From: Saccoglossus kowalevskii
Lineage: Eukaryota; Hemichordata; Enteropneusta; Harrimaniidae
DNA length: 13,428 nucleotides
Reading direction: 5' to 3'
Assembly: GCF_000003605.2 (NCBI RefSeq)
Contig: NW_003130863.1
Location: 121,982 to 135,409 of the forward strand
Each line of letters starts with the position of its first letter. Position 1 is the stretch's first letter. Both the position numbers and the translations under genes were made by a program. The notes below the pieces were generated by a model, which searched no databases, had not been told where the DNA came from, and worked only from the letters and a program-made list of their open reading frames with translations. Of this stretch, positions 1 through 8,300 are shown in pieces.

Positions 1-250
1 TACAACTTCATTCGCTGATATAAAAACAAGTTTTATTCTTGAAATTCGACCCTGTGTCTTAGGGTTCCCACAGTTCTTGACCGAGTGCTCACGTTTATTG
101 AAACCTCGCATAAATCAAGAAATAAGTACGTGTACAAAGTGTACGAAAGCATTCCTTTATTTGACCTTATCATACGATCACAAAAACAACTTTTTTAAAT
201 CTTTTTTGGGGTGGTCCTTGGGTAAGCGCCCACCCCCAATTTTTCCCGAT
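1..250. other. Probable intron sequence with a GC-rich hairpin segment
   Basis: No gene is recognised here. Positions 207-295 are GC-rich within AT-rich DNA. GGGGTGG near 208 can pair with CCACCCC near 230. A second near-palindrome, CCCCTGGGCGCATGCCCGGG, starts near 265. This may be the edge of an old mobile element whose interior includes the tandem array that follows. The open frame 77-382 overlaps these repeats and resembles no protein I know. Confidence 0.4.
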
Positions 251-296
251 TTTGTATGTTCAGGCCCCTGGGCGCATGCCCGGGGTAATACGGTAA

Positions 297-1260
297 TTAC
301 TAATTACCTAATTTGCATACAGATGAGTAAATTTTCGTTTTTTCCACTGATATCCCAGGTACTAATCATCACATTTCATTGAAACTTGGTACATAGATGT
401 CATAGGACACTGCACAGACCTTAGGGTAATGTCAGTGCATATTAATTACCTAATTTGCATAATTAATTATTTTTCAGCTTTTGATGTTTCAAGTAGTAAG
501 GATTACATTTCAATAAAACTTGGTGCATAGATACTCAAGGACTATGCAGAGATTGATTGTTTTGCGTTAAATATTTGTGCATATTAATTACCTAATTTGC
601 ATAATTAGTTAATTTTCAGCTTTTCCACAGATATCTCAAGTACTAATTATCACATTGCAATGAAACTTGGTACATAGATCCTTTAGGACTATCCAGAGAC
701 CTGATTAGTTTTAGGGTAAATAATTGTGTATATTAATTACCTAATTTGCATAATTAATTAATTTTCAGCTTTTACACTGATTTCTCAAGTACTAATCATC
801 ACATTTCAATGACACTTTGTACATGGATGCTGTAGGACAATAAACAGACCTGGATAATTGTGGATTAAAATCTGTACATATTAATTACTAATTTACATAA
901 TTAACCACTTTTAAGCTATCACACTGATATCTCAAGTGCTAATTATTCCATTTCAATTAAACTTAGGTACAATATCCTGTTCTGTCATTGTTTATTTGCA
1001 TCCTGGTTGGTTGTAATCTATGTCACATGTGCACTACACCACACATTCACGGCAATATGGGATTGTTCACAGCAGTATCTCGTAACCTTAGGCCTCCAAC
1101 AAAATTCAACCCTGAAGAGCAAATTTGTCTAAGACAATGTACAAACCTAATTAGTTTGGGGTTAAAATCTGTTTATATTAATTCCTTAATTTGCATAACA
1201 ATTTATAATTTTTTTGGGTTCCAATCACATTTCAATAAAACTTGGTACATAGATGGTCTG
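297..1260. repeat. Diverged tandem array, period about 142-149 bp
   Basis: The box TAATTACCTAATTTGCAT or close variants recurs near 301, 443, 585, 734, 882 and 1178. The spacings are 142, 142, 149, 148 and 296 (twice 148). Each unit also carries CAGCTTTTxCACTGATATCTC, a TACTAATxATCACATTTCAA segment and AAACTTGGTACATAGAT. The unit between 882 and 1178 has been largely replaced around 990-1130. Several boxes are themselves palindromic AATTAATT runs. The array lies upstream of the first recognised GCN1 exon, probably inside an intron. The open frame 988-1359 is a by-product of the repeat. Confidence 0.88.
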
Positions 1261-1434
1261 TTACATTGCGCAGACCTCATTAATTCTGATGACATTATAC
1301 CTTTTAACTATAATCAGACCAAATGTCAATATTTTAAAATATTATTTGTTGCTAGTTAATAAAGGTATTAATAGGATAAAATAAATAAATTAACATTACT
1401 AATAAAAATGTGTTCAGTGAACTCAACTCGTATA

Positions 1435-1475
1435 CAGTGGAACCTCGATTATCAGAACCTTGATTATCCGAATTT
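1435..1475 (+). repeat. Left terminal inverted repeat of the Tigger/pogo element
   Basis: CAGTGGAACCTCGATTATC is followed by subterminal GATTATC copies (TTGATTATCCGAA, then CGGATTATCC). Such iterated motifs at pogo-type ends are usually transposase-binding sites. A TA dinucleotide precedes it at 1433-1434. Confidence 0.88.
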
Positions 1476-2039
1476 CGGATTATCCCAACGAAATGTTCGT
1501 AATTTTAGGAAAATATTCCAAATGTGATAGCTGGCTTTATTTCAACAAGAAAAATGCATATTTGCATATAGTTGACAATTAAACAGCTGTTGAGACTAAG
1601 TTGGGATCTTTTATTAAAGGTGTTGACGAAAAAACAATGAGAAATTCACACTTGTGTCCGTTTTTGTTACTTGTAGACGAGCGGTAGCTTTGCCGATCAT
1701 TTCTCCGATAAACACCCTATTGATCAGATATGAATAAAAAACCATGAAAAATCAGAGTGCTCTTCACCTTTGAACTTGATTCCCTAGTAAACAGTACAAA
1801 CGAACATACCTGTAATGATCATAAGCATTTGCTCACATGTCATCATTTAAAAGAAAGCGCACGCCTTTGAACATTGAGCAGAAAAGAGAAATTTTGCAGC
1901 GGTTAGATCGTGGAGAGAAAGCATCAAACCATCGACATACCATCGAAAAATTTATTGATCACAGTGACACCGCTAATGTGTTGAAAAGAAAGTCAATGAA
2001 ACCAGCAAAAGACGAACAATTTGACCAAGCTGTCTTTTT

Positions 2040-2074
2040 AGTCCCTGTTCGGACGAAGTCCGAAAACGGGGACT
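2040..2074 (+). repeat. Terminal hairpin at the left end of the nested element
   Basis: AGTCCCTGTTCGGAC (2040-2054) pairs with GTCCGAAAACGGGGACT (2058-2074) across a GAA loop, with one mismatch and a two-base bulge. The right arm resembles the element's own right end (TTAACGGGGACT, 3096-3107), so the left end may hold an inverted copy of the other terminus. Confidence 0.8.
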
Positions 2075-2092
2075 TATAATTCGGTCTCCGCC

Positions 2093-2990
2093 CGTCTGTA
2101 CGTCCGTCCGTCCGTCTGTCCGTCTGGAGTCATATCTCAGAATCCCTTGGACCGATTCCGTTCATTCTTTCCATGTGCATAGTACTTTATGTGGGACATA
2201 TGCACATGCAGTGGTTTAGTGATTCGATTCAAAATGGCCGACTGACAGCCATCTTGTTTTTTGAAAATGTCGTATTTTGGACATGCTTTGTCAGTTTTCA
2301 TTCAAATTTAGTACATAGATCATACATGTTAGGATACATGCCCCTGACCGTCCGTGAGTTCCTGAGTCTGTCCAGTCGACCGTTCGTGTGTTCGTCTGTC
2401 CATGCGTCAGTCTGTCCAACGTCATATTTCAGAATTCTGTGGACCGATTTCGTTCATTCTTTGCATGTGCCTAGTACCTTATGTGGGACATATGCACATG
2501 CAGTGGTTTAGTGATTCGATTCAAAATGGCCGACTGGCAGCCATCTTGTTTTTTGAAAATGTTGTATCTTGGACATGCTTTGTCAGTTGTCATTCAAACT
2601 TGGTACATAGATTATACATGTTAGGATACATGTCCATGACGATTTATTTCGCAATTGGATCAAAGATGGTCGACTGGCAGGCATCTTGTTTTTGTTTTTT
2701 TATGTGGTATCTTGGACGTGCTCTGTCAGTTTTCATTCAAATTTGGCACATACATGTACTTTATACATGTTAGGATGCATGTCCATGACAATTTGTTTCA
2801 AAATCTGGTCAAGGATGGCCGATTGACAGCCATCTGACTTTTTGGCCTTACTACTATATTTCCACAATTTATGTACCATTTTAATTTGTATTTGGCACAT
2901 ACATCATACATATCAGTGTGTTTCATAATCACATCAAAGATGGCTGAATAATGGCTGTTTTTATTTTGGCCATATTACTACTACACGAAA
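2093..2990. repeat. Tandem array within the nested element, period about 126-149 bp
   Basis: The box AAAATGGCCGACTGxCAGCCAT or variants recurs near 2231, 2523, 2662, 2811 and 2937, with spacings 292 (2 x 146), 139, 149 and 126. Between boxes lie TCATTCAAAxTTGGTACATAGAT and TACATGTTAGGATACATG. The first two units are a near-copy pair about 292 bp apart, each led by a GTCY-rich stretch (2093-2126 and 2349-2417). Each box is a short inverted repeat, ATGGC...GCCAT. The open frames 2173-2511 and 2402-2773 are repeats of one another and are not genes. Confidence 0.87.
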
Positions 2991-3698
2991 CACATGTTTT
3001 GATGTAAATCTGTTGTATACGCCACTTGGAACTCAAGTTTCAAGGACACGCTCGCAACAACCCCTCCGCTTTAATATGACGAGCACAAAGAGAACTTAAC
3101 GGGGACTGTCATTTTCAATGACTTGTTATGGTTTGTCCAACAACGTGATAAGGGTGTTCCCATTTCGGGCCCATATTACAATAAAAGGCCAGGTGTCTTT
3201 ATCGGTGTATCCATGCCAACGATGACACGATCTAATCCGATCACACCATCTCCGCCGAACCCCCGATCTCAGTTGCCGATGCCGTCAATGGGTTACAGCT
3301 TTTCATGGACTGGTACGAAGCTCAAGATACCACGGAACCTATCAAGTTAATGCAACTTCGCTAACTTGCAAAGCTACAGAGAAATTGCCAACTGAAACAA
3401 CAACGCCTTGATGTATTTTTTAAGAATCCTACTCGGCAATAAATGAACTGATCGGACTCGCACGACGTACATACTTTTTGCATACAGTGTTTTTTTGGAA
3501 ACACTTTATTTATTTGCAATTTAAGAAAAATTATTTTGATCAGAAAGGTGTTGTATTTGTAATTGATGACGATTGGTGTGTAAATAAAATACAGCAAGCA
3601 ATGAAATTGTGTTTATTTTCTGTGTACATGTACGTGTTTATTTCATGGTTCGAATCAATTGTTTGAACAATCAATTATCCAAACTAATTTGCCCCCGC

Positions 3699-3729
3699 CC
3701 ACTTGGTTTGGATAATCAAGGTTCCATTG
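3699..3729 (-). repeat. Right terminal inverted repeat of the Tigger/pogo element
   Basis: Read on the - strand it begins CAATGGAACCTTGATTATCC, matching the left end, and is followed by TA at 3730-3731. A G/C-rich patch (GCCCCCGCCCAC) lies just inside it. Confidence 0.87.
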
Positions 3730-3731
3730 TA

Positions 3732-4575
3732 AATGAACATGCACCTACATGAAGAAGTTTAATACAGTATCGCATACCAGATCAAACGCGTCTCTGAAAG
3801 TGCTGAGTGCTAAACAGTCAATATCTGTACTCTATGGGGCTGGTACACTTACGGTGTTGCTGCCACTCAGTTTATTTATCAGAAGTTCTTGCCAACATAA
3901 ATTTCACAATGAATTTAATAGACAATATAATTCTAGTAAAATTACATATTAAGGAACTTGAATTGTTGTTTGAAAAAAAACATTGATTCAATATGTGCAT
4001 AATGTTGATTTGTTTGTTTTGTGGAACACGGTAGCAAATACATGATCCATAGCATTACACTGTTTAAAAAAAAATGATACAATATAGTGAAAATAAGAAA
4101 AAATCCTGAATTTGAAATTCCATTTATAAGCTTTTAAACTCAAATACATAATGATGTTTAGTGCAAGAGCTCAACATTGTGTACGCCTGTAATGTGCATA
4201 CATAAATTCTTGTGACATAGAAGATGTGACAACCAACTGTTAGGATGAGGTCTGGAAAAAACAATTTGTGTTTCCTATTACCCAACCTTCCTATTTTCAC
4301 TGCTCGACACAAAATTGTAGCAAGCTTTTAATCTGCAAAAGAAGAAAAAGTATACAGAAAAATCTCTACCTACCTACTAACTAGCATGTTATATACACAC
4401 ACAATGTTGCCTGATGTAAAACAAATGTATTATTATTAATGGGAACTCATTTCCGGTTTGAATTCAAACAGCTGTTTTTAATAACAAATTGATATTTATA
4501 AACTGTTTTCTGCTATTTACTGTATATTGCAACAACAAGTTACATTTTGTATTATTACTTTTATGATTGATCCAG
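3732..4575. other. Probable intron upstream of GCN1 exon A; nothing recognised
   Basis: This is AT-rich sequence between the right end of the Tigger element and the first recognised GCN1 exon. The open frames 3749-3952 (+) and 4124-4312 (-) resemble nothing I know and have random-looking composition. A pyrimidine-rich stretch (about 4542-4570) precedes the exon A acceptor. Confidence 0.55.
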
Positions 4576-4684
4576 GAGAGCAGTAAATTTCTGCTGAAGT
4601 ATGTCAGTCATGATGAGTTTAAGACAAAGATTGTACCAGCTGTCCAGAAATCAATGCTCAGAAGTCCAGAAAACGTTCTAAGAG
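4576..4684 (+). CDS. GCN1: GCN1 exon A (first in window)
   Basis: This exon reads from GAG at 4576 in phase 0 and contains LLKYVSHDEFK and QKSMLRSPENV. These match the vertebrate stretch LLRYLSHSEF...QKSLLRSPENV. The 3' end is AGAG|GTGTGG. The last G joins CT of the next exon to give Ala, which restores the alignment. The donor GTGTGG is weaker than the other donors here. The acceptor is uncertain: TCCAG ending at 4575 fits best, but an AG at 4583 is also possible and would shorten the exon by 8 bases. Confidence 0.88.
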
Positions 4685-5326
4685 GTGTGGACTACTCTCC
4701 TCTTTTCAATAAATGGTGGTCACAATGCTTGAAGTTAGCTGAATGAACACAACCATTTTATTTGCAAAGTACATAGAGCTGATAGTGATATAAGTATATA
4801 TTACTGTAAATTATTCATTAAGTTTTAATTTCGCTATTTTTTCCAATAAGTAAAATTTGCTAAATTAAATCCATGTAAACATGTAAAATATCAATAAAAG
4901 TGATTGTGAAATTAAAACCCAGTGAATATCTACAAAATATCAAATTGGTAAAAATAAACTAATTATTTATTTATTTTGCGTCAATACTTTGTTTCTTTTT
5001 CAGCTGTGAGTGAAATGTTAGGTGGACTGTCTATTGATCTTAGTCAATATTCTAAAGATCTGGGCAAATTACTTGCAGGTAATTATCACAATCATATATG
5101 TTACCATTGGAGTCCTGTATAATAACTGTTACATAAATAACTGCACCCAAAAAATCAACCTCAAAATTGTTGAACTAAATTACATTAATCTTTATTAGAG
5201 GGTTGATCATTAAATAGTCTAGTAGGTAAGAAAATGTGAAAAAAGTGAGAATTATTTTTTTTCCCTCACTCAGTAAAAAAAAAAATGTCCAGTATGCTTC
5301 TTTGCCCTTAATGTCTGTAAATGTGT

Positions 5327-5361
<35 letters not shown>

Positions 5362-8300
5362 CAATCGGTCTCTACCCTAGAGTTTATAATGCTTCTCAAA
5401 CCTCAAGTATTTGAATCTAATTCTATTTTTGGTAAATATTTGTGTGATTTTGGTGGTAATAAATGTCATTTTTAATAACTTTAAAAACCATGTTTTGATT
5501 TGATGGGTAGTTAGCATGTTGATTGATAGATTGATAACTGCAATTCAGATTTTTCTGAAAATACAAAATCTCTCTCTTAATTTCTGTTGGTGTTCTTAAG
5601 GCATTTCATGCAGAATTCTAATTTTACTGTTACTTCATGTACAATGTATACAATATTATTTTTCTGTTCAAAAGCAAAACTTTGTTTATTCATAATTAGT
5701 GTTCAGGTATCAAACCTAAGTCAGATGCTTTGGTGAAGGTTATGTTTTTTGTTAAGAATATTAAAGATTATCTCAATTTCCACCTTGAATGTTGCTTAAT
5801 CAGTAAAATATCTACTACTAACTTAGGCAGAATAGGTTGACTCAATCAGGAAACGTACAGTGCATTGTGGGTAACACTGCAAACTTATCCTTGATAGGGT
5901 TTACCCAATCAGGAAACAGTCAGGTTTACAGTGCATTGTGGGTAATACCAGCTTGCTCCACGCCATAACATTTTCAACGTTTTTTGCAGCACATCTACAC
6001 TCAAAGAATGAATTAGCCAGAGATGAAGCAGTGGATGCCTCTAAGAACTTAGCAAAACAGTGCAGTGACCCTGGGGCATTGGAAGAACTTGTACAGCATT
6101 ATTTTGCGGTACTGAATGGTACGAAATTTGTTTCTAATATAATTGCATTTGTTAAAAAACACTTTGTGTGTATGGTGATGGTAACTGTAGTTTTGCAGTT
6201 GACTTGTTGTTTAATGCACAATTGTATCCACCTGCATATATTGCAAACATTATCAGCAGCTATTACAACCAACAAGATACTTGCTTCTAATTTGAACTTC
6301 ACTCTAACAAAATTATCAATATTGCATCTTGTAATACCAATAACAATAACATTTACCGCTCTGTAAAAATACATATCTGTATTTGTTTTAAAATATATCT
6401 GCACTTGTTCCTATATTATAATTTCTCTTATTACATTGATATCACATTATATATTAAATATTTGTATTTGTTTACATTGGACGCACAAGAACTATAATGC
6501 ATGACTACAAAAAATGTAGGGAAAAGATCTATAATAATATGATTATCACAAGAATACCTGAAAGTATACACTCAGGCAGTACATCAGTTGATATGGTTGC
6601 TGTACTGCCTTTGTACAAACTGTCTAGTATTCTTTGCAAATACCGGTAACCTTTTAATCATCTTATGAATCTGGCACTGGTTTTCCTTGTGAAATTCTGG
6701 TATTACCTTTTGCCATTCTGGTATTATCTTTTGCCATAGAAGGCATACTTTAAAATAAATATAAAATTAGGATTTTATGTCTGAAGTTTGCTTCTTGTAT
6801 TGATGTTTCAACATTTGCTTTCAGGTTCTGAAGGTAAATTGACTGTGACTATGCAGCGTATGGGAGTATTATCCGGCATTGGTAGTCTCACTTATAATAC
6901 AGTCAGTGGACCAAGTGTGCAGAATTTAGCTGCTACTGCTGCAGACAACTTTATACCTTATCTGCAACTAGAAGGTGATTTAATGTTCTAAAATTTCTAA
7001 ATAAATAACCTTTCTGTGCATGTCAATTAACTAGCATGCATAGTAATAAGCTTGTTTGCGATTTTTGCAAAACAACAAAGATTATATAGAACATAGTGGG
7101 TTGTGTTGACTATAAAAAAGTATGTTTGTCCTCAGCAGCCATGATATTTTCACCAATGAAGCTTATATTTGAACATTTGCTTTGTCTCCACAGTCCATGA
7201 AGGTACCTTGGTTCATGCTTTGTCGGTTCTTGCATTGTGGTGCTCTAAATTCTCAACACAAGTACCAATCAAGTTAGTGGAGTGGTTCAAAAAAAGGAAT
7301 AACACTGAAGACTTCTACATCTCCTGTAAGAAATGGATATCTGCTGTGTATGTTAGCAGCTTTTCAAGGTAAGCATCATATGGGAATACAAATTGTAATG
7401 ACATATCGTTTGGTAGCAGGATTGTGTTTTGTGTTTTTGGAGCACAAATTGATGACATCTGATTTTTTGCTTTTGGCAACAATAGCGTGTTTGTCTATTG
7501 ACAGGAAAAGTATAGATTCAGGTCCTTTGGTCAACCACCGAATCAACAGAGAACGTGCATTCTGGCCTCTTGGATTATCTGTCTGTGATATCCTTGTTTT
7601 GAATTGTTTCCAATTTGAGGGGATATCGAATGCTGGAAGCAGGGTAGTGTCTGTTTGTATTCTGATGTTATTTTTATTTCAATATATAGGTGATACTTTA
7701 CTACAAGGAATGGATGTGATGCCTTTATTATTACAAACTGTTGAGAAAGCAAACTCACAATCCAGTCAAATCAACATTGTCACTGAAGGACTGACGGCCG
7801 CTAGTTTGCTTGTCAAGTTATCACTGGTAGACATACAAGCTGGTATGTATCTTGTATGACACATTGACATTCTTGTGTTTACAAGTTTGAAGGTGCTAGC
7901 TATTTTTTAAACATGCATGCACATTGAATATTTATAATTTTGTTTTAATTGTTTACACAGAATCCAAGCTTGGACAGTTTTGGAACACAATACTGAATGC
8001 AAAGAAGCAGTTGTTTGTGTCTGATAAGTTTTTGACCTCAGTGTCAGCAGATGGTAAGTTTATTTGTTGTTACTTTACTCTTGAATAATGTCTGTAGCAT
8101 GTGTTTACAGCTAACACAATAAAATACTTTGTCACCATAACGTTGATATAAATTATTCATTAATCTTAGGAGTATTGCAGGTTAGTATGTTTGCCTCATT
8201 CCAAGAGGTTACGTTCACTCAGCTAACTAGAGTTCAGTTTGCCTGACCTGGTATAAAATTCAGATTGGCATCCTTTCTGATAAACACAATAGCTGGTCAT

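Larger units (their letters stand above)
2040..3107. mobile_element. Nested non-autonomous DNA element with AGTCCC ends and an internal tandem array
   Basis: The left end reads AGTCCCTGTT and the right end, read on the - strand, AGTCCCCGTTAAGTT. The sequence immediately outside is GTCTTTTT on the left (2032-2039) and GTCATTTT on the right (3108-3115): an 8-bp duplication with one mismatch. It interrupts the transposase reading frame exactly. It carries no recognisable protein. Its interior is mostly the array at 2093-2990. An 8-bp duplication suggests hAT-like mobilisation, but the ends are not a hAT sequence I recognise, so the class is open. Confidence 0.72.
1837..3442 (+). pseudogene. Broken pogo/Tigger transposase (CENP-B-like DNA-binding region plus C-terminal tail; catalytic core absent)
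   Basis: The ATG at 1837 begins MSSFKRKRTPLNIEQKREIL, a CENP-B/psq-type helix-turn-helix. The second, CENP-B-box-type DNA-binding domain starts before the nested element (KDEQFDQAV, to about 2034) and resumes after it at 3108 with LLWFVQQRDKGVPISGP. If the inserted segment and one copy of its 8-bp duplication are ignored, the frame is continuous across the insertion. A frameshift lies near 3168-3175, followed by ILQ, TAA at 3182, then KARCLYRCIHANDDT. TAA follows at 3233 and the sequence jumps to a typical C-terminal tail, MDWYEAQDTTEPIKLMQLR. That tail has one more stop (3362), then LAKLQRNCQLKQQRL and DVFFKNPTRQ, ending at TAA 3440. The DDE catalytic region that should lie between has been deleted near 3233. 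No function is left. Confidence 0.87.
1435..3729 (+). mobile_element. Tigger/pogo-type (Tc1/mariner superfamily) DNA transposon, inactive, with a nested insertion
   Basis: The left end CAGTGGAACCTCGATTATC and the right end GATAATCAAGGTTCCATTG are inverted copies with two mismatches over 19 bases. Each is flanked by TA (1433-1434 and 3730-3731), the target duplication of this superfamily. Inside is a decayed transposase reading in the + direction, with the N-terminal helix-turn-helix region typical of the pogo/Tigger/CENP-B family. Without the nested insertion (2040-3107) the element is about 1.23 kb, well short of a full-length Tigger, because the central catalytic part is missing. It appears to lie in a GCN1 intron in the same orientation as the gene. 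Confidence 0.9.
5079..5989 (+). other. GCN1 intron B-C (911 bp)
   Basis: This intron is bounded by GTAATT and TTGCAG. It contains a T29 tract and a duplicated segment near its 3' end, listed separately. No gene is seen; the open frame on the - strand at 5175-5399 includes a lysine run that is only the T tract read backwards. Confidence 0.85.
6119..6824 (+). other. GCN1 intron C-D (706 bp)
   Basis: Bounded by GTACGA and TTTCAG. It contains a long imperfect hairpin (6549-6636) and a 21-bp tandem duplication (6694-6735). No other gene is seen. Confidence 0.88.

Noticed and set aside
1328-1343. 16-base palindrome AATATTTTAAAATATT
   Set aside because: Such A/T palindromes are expected by chance in DNA this AT-rich; no second signal supports a role.
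988-1359. 123-codon open frame
   Set aside because: It runs through the tandem array and its peptide is translated repeat units (for example CNLISLGLKSVYINSLICI); no family resemblance.
2173-2773. Overlapping open frames of 112 and 123 codons with similar peptides
   Set aside because: The similarity between them arises because both translate the same tandem repeat (HMHMQWFSDSIQNGRL occurs in each). No start context or domain supports a gene.
4462-4478. AAACAGCTGTT motif, also near 1582 and 13263
   Set aside because: Three copies of a short E-box-like palindrome in 13 kb have different flanks beyond a few bases, so chance is a sufficient explanation.
5175-5399. Open frame on the - strand with a poly-lysine run
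   Set aside because: The lysines come from the T29 tract; the rest is AT-rich intron.
6099-6404. 101-codon open frame on the - strand
   Set aside because: It overlaps exon C and its following intron in antisense, is rich in hydrophobic residues from AT-rich DNA, and has no recognisable family.
7169-7372. Reading exon E as ending KKWISAVYVSSFSR in the unshifted frame
   Set aside because: The alternative frame after the A run aligns residue by residue with vertebrate GCN1 up to the junction with exon F, while the unshifted frame matches nothing and leads to a stop.
7543-7758. Antisense open frame over exon F
   Set aside because: The + strand encodes well-conserved GCN1 here; the - strand frame is its shadow.
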